Assembly: GCA_037043455.1 (NCBI GenBank)
Contig: JAWPHD010000004.1
Coordinates: 846,001 to 910,000 of the forward strand
DNA: 64,000 nt
Direction: 5' to 3'
DNA from: Cyrtodaria siliqua
Lineage: Eukaryota; Mollusca; Bivalvia; Adapedonta; Hiatellidae
Made by a program: the position numbers and the translations under genes. Shown piece by piece: positions 22,536 through 35,489 of the stretch. How positions within the stretch are numbered: position 1 is the first letter of the stretch; every line of letters begins with the position of its first letter. The notes beneath the pieces were generated by a model. That model was not told the origin of the DNA. It saw only the letters and a list, made by a program, of their open reading frames with translations, and did not search any database.

Positions 22536-23035
22536 GCAAAATAAGAACAAATCTGCGACAAATGGTGCACAGTTCGTACCCATAGGGATACCAACAATTT
22601 GTCTATAAACGGTGGTACCATACCTGACAAAAATACTATCTAATAGGAAGATGAGTGCTTCACAAACTTCATAGCAAAGAGTATGACAATGGACCTTTGG
22701 AAACGGCCGAGCACGACACATACGAAATATTGCAGTCTCGGTTTGATTGAGACTGTTCATGAGCGGTAGTGAAATATGCTAGCTACCGCTCACGCAAGTC
22801 CACATAGTATAATTGTCTAAACTGCCGTTAGTAAATTAACTGTAAATTAACAAGTTTAACTAAGATAGTATGAAAGTGATCATGACCAAGGATTTTACGA
22901 CGTTTACAAATCACGTCACCATAGAAGTCAGGTTGTGAAAGTCCTTGTTGCAGAAGAGTCCTTAAATTACTTTTATATTTGGAAAGAAGATCAGGGTTAC
23001 GATAATACAATTTTGCAAAGGTTTTAAGAAGTTTA
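22536..23035 (-). mobile_element. Penelope-like RT coding fragment
   Basis: The minus strand encodes FVRYGTTVYRQIVGIPMGTN followed by CAPFVADLFLF, the RT motif B and YxDD-neighbouring region typical of Penelope elements. A C-terminal piece (22828-23010, YYRNPDLLSKY) lies out of the usual order. R2 is inserted at 22681-22797. It is not functional. Confidence 0.85.
22681..22797 (+). mobile_element. R2 repeat inside Penelope coding DNA
   Basis: Starts 'gagtatgacaatggacctttgg', has both hairpins, and stops at 'ctaccgctcacg', so it is 3'-truncated relative to the copy at 59518. Flanks share GCAA. Confidence 0.8.
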
Positions 23036-23225
23036 AACCCCCAGCGGCCTTTTTTGCCACTGACCGTTCCATGGCGGTAGCCCTATTGTCAACCCTTTTG
23101 TGTTTGTGATGTCTTATATGGCCTTGTATTCATCTTTAAATGTGTTCTTTGTTTCTGTGTGTGTTTGTGGTTGACTGTCGTTCTTGAATGCTGCTTTTCC
23201 TGTTCGATTTTTCTATCTATATTTA
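23035..23225 (+). mobile_element. Penelope-like 3' UTR fragment
   Basis: Runs from 'taaacccccagcggcc' to the terminal 'tgttcgatttttctatc'. Confidence 0.8.
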
Positions 23226-24480
23226 CCAGATTATTAATATCAATGAAATCTCGGACAAGTTTTAAAAGTGGCTAGATCGGAAAAGTGACTCCGGAGTTAT
23301 GGACCCTGATTTAGTTAAAAGTGATGTATTTTGCTTTGTTAAGACGATATGGCCTTCATTTGGTATCCAATCTTTGCCAACCTTTACCCGATTGTTAATA
23401 TGAATGGAAGCTTGAATAAATTTGAAAATCAGCCATATGTTACCAGTTAAACCTGAGTTATGGCCCTTGATTTAGTTAAATATGCTATATGATGCCTTGT
23501 TAAGGCGATATGACCTTTGTTTTTCATCCGTACTTTATCAAACTTTACCGGATTGTTCATATCAATAAACGCTGGGACAAATTCGAAAACCAGTCATATC
23601 TGACGAGTAACACCAGAGTTATATTCCTTGATTTATTTTAAAATGCTATATTTTGCTTGTTAAAATAATAGAGCCTTCATCCTTCATCCGATCGTTACTA
23701 CATATTTACCAGATTGTTAATATCAATGGAAGCTCGAACACATTTAAAACCAATCCATAATGGACCACTAACACTGGAGTTATAGCCCTTAATTTAGTTT
23801 AAAATGCTATATTTTGCTTTGTTGAACCATTAGGGCCTCCATTTTTGATAGGATCTTTACCACATTTGGATTGTTGATATCAATGAAAGCTTCAGACCAG
23901 AAACACCAGAGTAATTGCCCTTGACTTAGTTAAATATGACACATATTACCTTGTCAAGACGATAGTTCCTTCATTTTCCATCCGATCTTTACCAAGCTCG
24001 GGGTTATATCATTGAACGCTCGCACAAGCTTGAAAATCAGTTAAATTGGATTATTAACACAAGATGTATGGACCTTAATTTATTCAAATTCCATAGGTTG
24101 CTTTATTCAAATTAACATCTAACCTTTATCAAACTTCAGACTGTTAATATCAAGAAGATCTTGGACAATTTTGTTGAAAACCAGTCCTGTCACCTCCCAT
24201 CCCTCAGCACGAACGTAACCCAACCATCCCACATACAAGTTCAAAAACCAGCCACATCGGACAAGTTACACTAGAGTTATGGCCCTTTGTTTAGTTGGAT
24301 ATTCTGCCTAATTAAGATGATACTTTTATGGCATTCGTCTTTTCATGCGATCTTTTCAAACCTTGGTCAGTCTGTTGATATCAAGGAAAGCTCAGACAAA
24401 ATTGAAAACCAGGTAAACCAGATCAGTAACACTAACGTTATTGCCCTTGATTTTTCGAAATATCCTGTATTTTGTATCTG
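23226..24480. repeat. Diverged ~160-bp tandem array, about 8 units
   Basis: The landmark 'gagttatggcccttgatttagtt' recurs with variation near 23296, 23455, 23618, 23776, 23910, 24065, 24274 and 24434. Each is preceded by 'gaaaaccag' and followed by a 'gttaagacgatat…ccttcatt…ccgatctttacc' segment. Confidence 0.85.
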
Positions 24481-24534
24481 TGTGTAAATGTTTTAACTCA
24501 TCCAATCTTTGCCAAACGTTTTATCACACACAAT

Positions 24535-24740
24535 CAGAAGGTGAATATAGCGATACCCTCTGTCCATAGGTCCATACCATTTCGTGTACGCTCCATACTT
24601 CTTGCATGTATGTGAGAAAGCTTTCCAGCTGGCTTACAGAATGTCTGTGGTTCTACCGGGGTGCCCATCCTTGCACTAAAACTGCCCGGAAGGGCACTTG
24701 GGTCTTCTTCCAACAATAGAAACTGGAAGGTCACTTTATG
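24535..24740 (-). mobile_element. R4 dispersed repeat
   Basis: Inverted homologue of 9035-9210 ('gagaaagctttccagctggctt', 'cttcttccaacaatagaaactgg'). Its minus-strand open frame (LLLEEDPSALPG) is conserved with the repeat and is not evidence of a gene. Confidence 0.6.
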
Positions 24741-24744
24741 ACCT

Positions 24745-26680
24745 TAGATGTTGACGCGACTATAACATCTAAATCAGTCAATCCCAATCCCTACCAGATA
24801 CCCATGAAACAATCTTATAATCTGACAACCCATCCTCCACAAACGTTATACGTTATGCAAGCCCTCTTGGGCCTCTTGCTTGTTGTTGGTTCTGTTTCTA
24901 ATATATACCTACCTCCGCCTGATGACACGATAGGACGTCCTAAAAGGAAAGATGCACTACAGCTCTGATTCATTTACCAAGTTAAATAAGTATATTTAGC
25001 AGCCATGTTAAATGCAAAATACAAAAATATTAGTGCACAGCTGTACCATTCGTATGTGTTAAGATTACAGTAGTTATATTACAATAAAATAAAATACATA
25101 ATGTCTTTTCAGGAAAACCGCAATTATAGCAATAGAAAACCAGAAAGTGGTATAACCAGAAGAAGCAGCTATAATGAAAATGTTTTCTTTTCCACGAAAC
25201 TTGAACATTAGCGTGTTGCAGCAGTAATACATTTCGCTGTAAGGTTTAACTATGTGTCTCCTGCAAATGGAATTCAGGGTGAATAACTTTCTCTTACAGG
25301 CAACCTTTGCAATGTAATGGCAATGACATGGGATTATAAATAAATAGTTTACAAGAGATGATACTAACTTAAATGATATGTCTGGAAATCTCAACATCTG
25401 TTTAAACTGTGTAAACTTGTTGTATTTCCATAACACACAAATAGATACAACCATTATAAAGCTAATATAATGGAATCAAGACTTATCTTCTGTTTGTGTT
25501 TGTTACGATCCACTTTTCAGTACGTATTATACAACTATTTCAAACAAAAACATCTGTAAAGTTTACCCAAGTGTGTAGTATATTTCATATACCTTTCCTT
25601 TCTTTGTTATTTAATATTTGCTCTTAGAATTAGGATACTAAACTCTAGTATACTAAAAGTGGAATATTCTTTATGTATCAAAAATCTTGCGGTGTGAGAT
25701 TGTAATAAAGCCATGATGTATGTATCAAATTACAATAGTGAAATAAATAGGCAAATGAAGGTCGAATCATTGTTTAGTCCTTTCTATTCAGCTCGGTGTG
25801 CATCGGAATTATCTCGTCGATTTCCCTAACCGTTTAAAATACTGGATTACTGAAATCGACGACTCGTTTAATAAATGCAATATTAAACAGGTATAAATGT
25901 ATAGTAATAACTTCGCTACTGTCTTGTGACGATGTTAAGTTCACTGAAACAAGAAACGTTGTAGACAGAAATTCTGAAGTATGCAGCGGCCAGTAGCCTA
26001 ATTGTGATATAGTTACTTGACCGGAGTACTATGGATTACTATGGAGCTGCTTCACAATAAAGAAAAATATAAATGACATATCAGAAATGTGCCAGAAACA
26101 GTCTAAAGAAAAAAGAGAAAAATCAGGCGAACTGCGGGTGAACAGCCAGAGTCGTCGTAGAAACAGAATATACACCGTTGTTTCAAAGAAAGTATGTCAT
26201 GACAGATAGCCAGCCAGTAAGAGGGACAACATCAGAGTTTGCGAAAGAAGGAGTGAATGAACGCGAAATAAAATAGCAGAAAACAGAGTTGATAAGGTGG
26301 GCAAAAAAACAAATAAAAAAATACAAAATACGGTCTAAAAAACATTTCTGACTTACCAAAGGGAAGATTTATTACGTAATAGCTAGCAATACATATTCAG
26401 TATTTATTCGAATGAGGACAGTAGCATATAATAAAACGTATATTACTTTCGTCTTTGTACTATATAGTCTTCAAAAGCATCCTGCTAGTCATGAACAATT
26501 GTCTCATTAAATATAGGATGGTGACCAAAACGTAATAAACCTTTAGAAACGTTGTTTGCGTGAAACACTATTAATGAAGTACCAATTTATGTAAATGCGG
26601 TATTAGTATATCGCTTGGGATACTGTCATTAAGAATTTATAAACAAAATTACTCGACCGTTTCTAAATGTTTGACCTTAG
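24745..26680. other. No gene recognised
   Basis: A 126-aa minus-strand frame (25074-25454) has hydrophobic stretches but no recognisable family, splice context or repeat homology. The rest is AT-rich. Confidence 0.4.
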
Positions 26681-26682
26681 AA

Positions 26683-27340
26683 ATAATAATATATTTATTT
26701 CAAGAGGATAACATATTTGGCTACATACGGTCCTCAGACAAAATAGAATAGATTTACAGTTTATACAAACATGATTAAAACAATGATACAAGAAGAAAAC
26801 AATGAATAAAATATGTCTAGAAACTTCATGATTTTTCTAAAAATGTGGTATTTGAGATACAGTGATTAAAACTTGTTCAACCTTTAGGTGATGTGTATAC
26901 AATATAAAACTAATGTTTAAAAACTCGTCAAATTTATATGTTTTTAACAATATAAATATTAAATTTTTAAGAATTACATTTTAAAACTTAAAGAATTACG
27001 TACATATTGTCAAGTAAGTGAATAGTGTACACGTGCATATACTGTGACTGACGTCGATAATACATTGATAATCAAGAGTATGATAATGGACCTTCGGAAA
27101 CGGCCGAGCACGACACATACGAACATCACCAATGTTTTATATACAAGTTGTGAAATTGTATATATAACGAATCATTTAAACAAAATAATAAATACTGCTG
27201 TAAGATGATCGTACCAATTAAAAGTGATTGTATATTGATTGAATATGTAAGTGATCTTGAGAAATATATTCTGATTGAAATATCATACCTATTTTTTTTT
27301 TCGACAGGGTCAGCCTTGTTTAATAGTAATACATAAACAC
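26683..27340 (-). mobile_element. Second copy of the (TTA)n-tailed non-LTR 3' end
   Basis: Homologous to 4953-5535 throughout. It carries a 67-bp R2 insertion at 27077-27143 that the other copy lacks. Confidence 0.75.
27077..27143 (+). mobile_element. R2 repeat, 67-bp short form with target duplication
   Basis: CAAG at 27073-27076 and 27144-27147 flanks the insert. The homologous empty site at about 5338-5345 has CAAG once. Begins 'agtatgataatgg'; lacks the hairpin half of the long form. Confidence 0.85.
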
Positions 27341-27524
27341 GAACCACTGCATTCTACTTGGTGTTGGTTAAAGCACCAGTCCTAACAATAGTATGTGTAT
27401 GTGTATGTTTGATTTAGCCTAAGACAGCAGCATTTTACGCAGGTTTACAGTCTACTATCCAAAAACTAGATTTGAACTAAGTATGACTAAGTATATGTTT
27501 TATAACATTTCTTTATAAATTAAC

Positions 27525-27835
27525 CTCATTGTAATCAACCCCAGTTTACGAAAAGTACAAGCTGATCTCCTGAGCTGTCACGCAATGATGTTTTCAAATA
27601 GGAAATCATTTTTTTAAATAATATACCGAAAATATATGTAAATATGTAATCAATGTTATCTAACCCAGCAGACGAAACATAACAAGCTGATCCAATACAC
27701 CGTCAAACAATAATGTTTTATTGTATTATATACATGACAATATGTAATTAATTGTATCTAGCCCAGCAGACGAAACATACAAGCTGATCCAGCGAACTCT
27801 CCCATATTGAGGTTTTTATTGTATTTATATTAGTT
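27525..27835. repeat. Three diverged ~110-bp tandem units
   Basis: The block 'cagcagacgaaacata(a)caagctgatcc' occurs near 27665 and 27763, with a weaker one near 27540. Confidence 0.7.
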
Positions 27836-28094
27836 TATGTTTGCATAATATTATTGACCTATTCAGATCCTGTCACACACACACGAGACATACCCTTTGT
27901 AGGCAAGCCTATAACTTTACATATGCATTAACATATATAGATTTTATGATTTCTTAAGACTTTTTGTCGTTAAAACATTGATGCTGTACCAGACCGATAC
28001 TGATAGTATACATACTTTAGAAATTGTATAGCAGTTGAGGACATACAATGTGTTTTCAGTAACGTTTTAAATGAACTGAGTGATTTTGAAAGCC

Positions 28095-29085
28095 GTATTT
28101 CATGAGGAAATATAAAAAGATCGGACAGGGAAAGTAGCATTCAAGGAGGACAGTCAACCACAAAACACAGACACAAACACGCAAACAGACAAACAAGAAG
28201 GAAAAAGTAATAATAAATGCAAACGACATCACAAACACAAAAGGGTTAAGAATAGGACTACCGCCTTGGAACGATCAGTGGCAAAATAGGCCACTGGGGG
28301 ATTAAACCGGTTCTAGGGCGCACCAAACCCCACACTTACCCTACTGTCATCCCATTAAAACAGGACAGTGTAAATAAAGAAATCCCTGCCATGATCTAAT
28401 CTCTAACCAACAAGGCAGCATCATTAGGCAATATAAGTAAAACACAAATGTGCTCGTAAATATAATACAAAAAACTATAGCCTAGAAAGCACATTGAAGG
28501 TACTCCATGACTTGGCAGAAGCCAGAGCAACAAGAGAGTAAAGCATTAAGGGCACGACAAGAAAGATTATAGACAAACATCAAACGCCACCGTCCCAATG
28601 GGCTTTAGGTAGGCGTCATCATAGGGTCCACAGTCTGTCCGGTCATCGTATAATTAAAGAGGAAAGCACAGTGGCGAACTGTAAATGTATCCACCACCAA
28701 GCATGCAGTACGTTGTAAAATGATAGGGTCATAACCTCTTTTGATAAACATTTTTTAACAAGTTTAACAAAGATAGTATGAAAGTGATCATGACCAAGAA
28801 TCTTACGAAGTTTATAAATCACATCACCATAGCATTCGGTTTGAGATAGTCCTTGTCGCAGAAGAGTCCTTAAATTACTTAATATTTGGAAAGAAGATTA
28901 GGGTTACGATAATAAAATATTGCAAAGGTTTAACGAAGTTTATGGTAACGGTAACCCTGATTGAGTAGCTTTTTCGTTTTACAAAGATGACGAATATTAA
29001 AGTCCTCACCTCGAATACTAGCTCTTGAAAAACGAATAAGTTGAGACACATATACCCCATAAGTACATCATAATCTTTTGGACTG
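28095..29085 (-). mobile_element. Penelope-like element, 3' UTR plus C-terminal RT
   Basis: On the minus strand the conserved SYGVYxSQLIRF-type block, here decayed (28975-29060), is followed by the coding tail (28740-28930) and a complete 3' UTR ending at 'atataaaaagatcgg' (28110). It provides the uninterrupted reference for the R2 insertion at 16401. Confidence 0.85.
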
Positions 29086-29164
29086 GGAGCGAATTAGGAG
29101 TTTTATACATTTGTTCGGATGGACATGATGTAGTCTTAAATGCTACTTTAATCCTGCCGCTCGT

Positions 29165-29800
29165 TTTTAAAGTTGTCGTATTCGATCGATACTATGGGAT
29201 GAACAATGACCCCATATGATAAATCCGTAGTCAAACAAAGGCAATATATATGCACTGAAGTTCAACTTCAACTTATCTTGGTTGACATATTTTGATAGCA
29301 ATGTTATAAGAGATATTTTACTTGTGATGCTTTGACATACACTGTCTATTTGTTTATCCCAACTGAGTATTTGATTTATATGTTTATGTACTTCGGCTGT
29401 TTGTACTGAGATGTTATAAAGAGTTAGTTCAAGTTTAGGGTGGCTTAATATTTTAGATCTTGATCCTATAGTCATTGAAAAGGTTTTATTGCCATATATT
29501 TGCATTTTGTTATCAGTGCACCACATGTTAAAACCATTTTCCACCTGCTCGGAGTCGAGTTTCAATGACAGTTATATCTTTATCGGCAACTATTTCAACA
29601 GCTAATATACATTGAGTTCTGTGTGTGAGGTAAGATGTGAACCAATTTATTGAGCACTCTGATAATTTATAGAGGGACAATTGTTTTCACGAGTACAATA
29701 TCAAAGGCTTTTTTCAAATCAAAGTATATTGATCCAATAAGGTCACCATTATCTATATGTACAGGTTATACTATAATACACGTTTTATTTATTTTTGGTT
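29165..29800 (-). pseudogene. Non-LTR reverse transcriptase fragment
   Basis: The minus strand holds an RT motif A-like stretch (GSIYFDLKKAFDIV, near 29740-29700). Later comes a 132-codon open piece (29565-29167) with NKMQIYGNKTFSM, then INQILSWDKQIDSVC, then YILPLFDYGFIIWG. These are the thumb/connection motifs of CR1/jockey-like RTs. The YxDD region between is broken. It is a 5'- and 3'-truncated retrotransposon remnant. Confidence 0.8.
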
Positions 29801-29809
29801 TAAATACAT

Positions 29810-30650
29810 AATCACCTTCAAACGGATTGTGATATATTACCTTCTCAACTACCGAGACGAGTTTGATCAGAAGTGTCCATATTTCATTGCTATGTGTCGT
29901 TGTAATGTATTCACACACCTAATATCATGATCACTCTATACAATGAGCGAATAGGTAACATATAACATATATTTTAGTACAACTACTCACAGTATCTTTG
30001 TCTATTGTGCAAAGCAGACGACATTATTTTTAAACAAATCCGAATTAAACTTCCTTCAAATCTATTTCGCATGTTGGTTGTAAGTTTTATAAGTAGTACG
30101 GTATATGACAATACGCCCGTGTAAAGGTTGTGTTCCTGCACGATAAACCGGTTCTTCTATTTATTTAAGCGGGATACATATTTCATGTAAGTATTTTTTA
30201 AATATATTTTCTATGTTTTAAATGTTGTACATGTAGCTTATGATGTACCTTTTCCTTTAATTTCAATATGTTGTCTCCGAGCCGTGTCTTTAATACGTTA
30301 TAGAGTAATTTATAATTATAAAAGGTTAGTGTTTGTTCATGCATTATTTAATCGATGCGTATTTCTGTGTGTGTAAACGCGACATTTTCAATGTATACCT
30401 AGTCAGTGTTGTTTTTGCTACATCACCAATGCAACACAGATATGAAGTTATCTATATAATATGTGCCTGTTATTGTTATATTGTATTAAAACAAAACTGG
30501 AATTAATCAGAGGTTATGCGTTCACAAATACATCTAAATTATGTAGGAAATGAAATGTTTATTGAATGGTATACGTGTTTAGATCGAAGTTTATACATAT
30601 TATTCTCTTCTAAACATGTTCAAGAATGCTTCAGTTCATTTTATTATACA
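29810..30650. other. No gene recognised
   Basis: AT-rich; no supported feature. Confidence 0.4.
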
Positions 30651-30654
30651 CCCG

Positions 30655-31105
30655 TTTGAAGAACGGGACGTATTATGTAAACAATTACGCATTCCGGACA
30701 ATATCTTTGAAACCATAATACCCACACCCATGAAACTTCATAGATACAGTGTCCTTAGAGAGTGAAAAGCCATTTAGTTTTGGGGTCGGTAGGTTAAAGT
30801 TCATGGTCGCCATGACCTTATATGGAAATATATGGAAATAAACATTCCGGACAATACCTTCGAAACCAGAAAACCCACACTCATGAAACGACATAGGTAC
30901 ATTGTCCTAGTTGAGAGTAACCCTATTGTTTTGGGGTCAATGGGTTAAATGTCCAGGTCGCACTGACCTTATATGGAAATATACATTCCTATAAATAACT
31001 TTAAAACTATAACACTTCCACTCACGAAACTTCATAGATACATCTCCTTTGGGAAAGGAGGAACCTTATTGTTTGGAGTCGGAAGGTCAAAGGTAACCAT
31101 AGAAG
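30655..31105. repeat. Three ~150-bp diverged tandem units
   Basis: Units share 'cattccggacaatac…gaaacc', 'ccca…atgaaac…atagatac', 'ttttggggtc' and 'tgaccttatatggaaata', at about 30690, 30842 and 30985. Confidence 0.85.
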
Positions 31106-31396
31106 TATGGATTGTATATACAAGAGGTGTTCAAATTATAACGTAACACATTTGTTTAAGCAAAAGGGATTATCATTTGTCGTTTACATCATACACATTG
31201 CAAATAATCTCCAATTTCACACGGTTCGCTTTCAATTACATTTTGAAATAGGTGTATACTATTTTCCAATTTTAAACCTATATGTATCTATTGTCGTAGA
31301 GTTTTAACTTAAACCAAATAATTCCACTAAATGCATATCATAATTGTTTAAAACTGTGTCTGCAATTTAAACGTGATCGTATGCTTTATTTTAAAG

Positions 31397-31540
31397 AAAT
31401 ATAAAAAGATCGGACAGGGAAAGTAGCATTTAAGGAGGACAGTCAACCACAAAACACAGAAACAAACACGCAAACAGACAAACAAGAAGGCAAAAGTAAT
31501 AATAAATGCAAACGACAACACAAACACAAAAGGGTTGAGA
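31397..31540 (-). mobile_element. Penelope-like terminal fragment (~140 bp)
   Basis: Near-consensus end block from 'atataaaaagatcgg' to 'aaacacaaaagggtt'. Several copies stop at this same inner boundary. Confidence 0.85.
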
Positions 31541-31544
31541 TATA

Positions 31545-33530
31545 TTTAAGACAAATATATCAATGTTGGATTAAAAGTTCGAATTCTATCGCAATATTAC
31601 GAAATTAATAAAAGATACGACAGTTTGCTCGTACGTTAGCGATGATTTTATAAATTAACCGAAATAAGCATTTTACAAAAATAAATAGCTATTTTTGTTG
31701 TATTATAACATACCATATACAGATATATTTATTCAAAATTGTGTGTGTTAGACCCTAAATCTTAAATTATATAGTTGTTCTTTCTTTCTTATAAAAAAGT
31801 AAAGAAACTGATTTGTATAGAAGGGGAAATCATAACAATGCCTGCAGTTGTTGTTTCGAAATAGGAGTTTTTCAAAGTTGAATTTCAGGTTAATTTTCGT
31901 TGAAATATTGAAAATCGACAAATAGCAAAAAAATGCATATTCCAATTGTTTACATTCAGGCACGGGCATAACCTTAAACGACAATTTACAAGCAATTTTA
32001 TTTTAAATTGTATTGCAGCTATATTTATAATTGATTAATTGGCTTCAAAACATCATTCTCTATCCTTTTCAAACAATACTGATGCAGCACAATTAGGAAG
32101 CACATAAAAGTTCATGTCATAATGTTTTATATCAAAGGAATCATTACTGTCGTCCTTGAATACTGCTTTTCCTGTTCGAGTTTTATATCTATATTGACAG
32201 TAAAATCAACATATTAGAAGAGAATATCAAGATATTTGATACAGTTACCAAATAAAAGTGTTACGTGGTAAATTTCGCATTAAATACTTCATTTCTCTTC
32301 TCCTTATATTCAATGACTTTGTTCCATGAAAACCATATGTGTGATTGGTGGTGTCTACACACGAATCATCAGTGAAATCGCGATAGTAGCAGCGGTACTT
32401 GTGCATTTTAGCTGAATTCTCATTTAATACAATAAAACGTTTTCAGCTGTAGGTTTCTAAATCCAAAATTGTACTGAATATTAATGAAATATAGGCATTT
32501 GGTATGCACGTCTACTTGTAATATTGTATAAAACAACTGTAGCTTTTTCAAGATTAAACTTCCGCACATGTGTAAAAGCACTACAAGAAACTGCAGCGCA
32601 TATAAAAAGAAACTTTCACGTTATGATTTTAACAATGGATTTTAAATACATTTAACTGATTATGCTGGTGCGAAATTAAATTATTGTGTAGTTTACCTTA
32701 GTAACACACATTGCTATACAACATTTCACCTTGTGGATGATCGGAAAGAGATATTAAGAATACATTTCAAAATTTGGCAAAATATGGTGTATCCAGTATG
32801 ATATATGGGTACATGTATATAGTTAATTACTAAAAATAGCCAAATGTAAAGGAAGAAACTAAAGCAGATTTCATTTGTTATTATTGAAATACTTACGATT
32901 TTAAGTTACTTTTCTATCCGAAACTCTCTTTTTTTACATTTCGTCTGCTCATACGTCATACAATTCACAGGCGATCGTAACACTATTTTGTCTAGATATA
33001 CTAAAATACAGGTTACGTATTCGCACATTGTATAGAGTGATGAAGGTATCCTAGTTTTTTGTTTGTGTACAATTTCATAGGATTGGATTTTATATCATTT
33101 AATAACTTAAAATAGTATTATACTTTAAAACTGTTAAATTTGCGATTTTTCACAAATGTACATAGCAATGTTTTAAATAAGTTTCTTTTTCAAGGAATTA
33201 AAAGAATACAAACGGAAAACGTATTCATATACTCTCAACCATGATTAATCATTCTCAAATACTGTATAAGGACAAAAAAGAAAACAACTGCTACATGTAT
33301 GACCTAAGTACGACGGAAGGCAATTGATGTATGTTTACAATGTACGCGTAATTACATTAAGATATTATATTATACAATTAACACATATAGAATCTTATAT
33401 AAGTTTCTGTTAAATAATTAATTTATGAATTATATTATGCAAGACTGTGCCCATATCAATTTATCTATTTATCACTTAACTCTAAAAGAAGGCCGCACAA
33501 GGACCATTTACAACTTTACAGCTGCCTATA
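31545..33530. other. No gene recognised
   Basis: AT-rich. A 60-bp Penelope end scrap lies at 32150-32215 (+). Confidence 0.45.
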
Positions 33531-33539
33531 TGGAAGACA

Positions 33540-33785
33540 TATACAAAGATCGGACAGGGAAAGTAGCATTCAAGGAGGACAGTCAACCACAAAACACAGA
33601 AACAAACATGCAAACAGACAAACAAGAAGGCAGAAGTAATAACAAAATCAAACGACATCACAAACACAAAAGGGTTGACAATAGGGTTACCGCCTTGGAA
33701 CGGTCAGTGGCAAAGTAGGCCACTGGGGTTAAAACCGGTTCTAGGGTGCACCAAACCTCACACTTACCCATTAAACAGGACGTAT
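33540..33785 (-). mobile_element. Penelope-like 3' UTR fragment
   Basis: Terminal block plus 'accgccttggaacggtcagtg' and the start of the 'caccaaacctcacacttaccc' block. Confidence 0.85.
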
Positions 33786-33789
33786 GGTG

Positions 33790-34335
33790 ACTTGGTTTCT
33801 CCGTACGACACAGAAAAACGGAACAACCTCATCGATTTTCGTAATCCGTTTATTTGAACGGTTAAGTAAATTGACGGACAATGCCGATTCATTCCGATCT
33901 GAACAAAAAATACCGAATGATGTTCAGCCTTAATTTCCATAATCATAACACTAGAGTATTATTTATAAATATACCATGGCTTTATAACATTCCCACATCG
34001 AAGATAAAGATGTTATATTAATACATTGCTTAGTTTTGGTTTTGACAACGGTATCAGGCCATGGTTACATTCGGTCTCCGACTGAGATCTATTTACTTCG
34101 GGCTGATAAATTGCTTGATAACAAACCAATATTCTCTACAAGTATACCAATTACATTTACCTACTGACGAATGACACAACACGCTAATTGTCTTTGACTT
34201 TATAGGATTTCTGGAGTGATTTATTAAATAGTGCCAGGGGCCCTCCTAAATCTTACCTTACAGCTTATAACTTATTGAAAGACTTTCACACACAATATAG
34301 TACAGATACTTTGGAATCTGACCAATAGCCGCAAG
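33790..34335. other. No gene recognised
   Basis: No supported feature. Confidence 0.4.
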
Positions 34336-34339
34336 TAAG

Positions 34340-34920
34340 GAAGAAATATAAAAATATCGTTCAGGGAAAGTAGCATTTAAGGAGGACAGTCAACCACAAA
34401 ACACAGAAACAAACACGCAAACATACAAACAAGAATGCAAAAGTAATAATAAATGCAAATGACATCACAAACACAAAAGGGTTGACAATACGGCTACCGC
34501 ATTGGAACGGTCAGTGGCAAAGTAGGCCACTGTGGGTTAAAACCTGTTCTAGGGTGCACCAAACCTCACACTTACCCTAGGGTCATCCCATTAAAACAGG
34601 ACTGTGTAAATAAACAAATCCCCGTTATGATCTAATCTCTAACCAACAAGGCAGCATCAATAGGCAATATAAGTAAAACGCAAATATGCTCGTGTAAATA
34701 TAATACAAAAACAATAGCCTAGAAAGCCACAATGAAGATACTCAATGACTTGGCAGAAGCCAGAGCAACACGAGAATAAACCATTAAGGGCACGGCCAGA
34801 AAGATCATAGACAAACATCAAAGCCACCGTCCCATTGCGCTTTAGGTAGGCATCATCGAAGGGTCTACAGCCTGTCCGGTCATCGTACAATTAAAGAGGA
34901 AAGCATAGTGGCGAACTGTA
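34340..34920 (-). mobile_element. Penelope-like 3' UTR, near-complete
   Basis: Collinear with the 28095 copy, from the terminal block to the coding tail ('ctgtccggtcatcgtacaatt'). Confidence 0.85.
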
Positions 34921-35162
34921 AAAGTTACAAAAAAACAGCAAATAAGTACTTTTCTCTCATGTTGACCTGTTTTTCTACTAGATTTACGTTTCATTATTGC
35001 CAATCACCGTTATTTGCCATAAATAGTGTATAATAGTATGTTAATACAATTATTATCGCCAACAGATGTGTACATTGTTTGCGATAACAAAGTATTTTGA
35101 AAACATAATAGGTTTCTCACGTCACGTGTTATACATAGTTATCTAGCGGTTATACCATTCAC

Positions 35163-35398
35163 AGTAGTATAGAGAGGGGGAGGGGGAGGGGGGTACCAGC
35201 GCAGTTTCCCAGAGCTAGCTTCAGAAACAAGCATTATAAAATTGTTTAGCCTTAGCTGTTAACCCAGGTACACAATCATTTACAAAAAACATAAATGATA
35301 GGCATACTTGAGCCAAAAACCCTGAATCATATTATTAATTACTTTAGCAAACCCACTTTAGGAAACTATCGCTGGTACCCCTCGTCTCTATACTACTT
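35163..35398. repeat. Left terminal unit, fold-back hairpin
   Basis: The outer end 'agtagtatagagaggggg…' with 'ggtaccagcgcagtttccc' recurs inverted at 35370-35398, where the reverse strand reads 'agtagtatagagacgagg' then 'ggtaccagcgatagtttcc'. The terminus can therefore fold into a ~40-bp stem with a ~150-nt loop. The right end has the same architecture. Confidence 0.8.
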
Positions 35399-35489
35399 AT
35401 CAATCCAGTTTATCATTTTAATAACTTACTATTTTTGCTCATACAATTCAACTAAAAACATTTACCAATTATTAAGCAAAGTCAGACGG

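Noticed and set aside
25074..25454. 126-codon hydrophobic minus frame
   Set aside because: No family, start context or splice sites; consistent with chance in AT-rich DNA.
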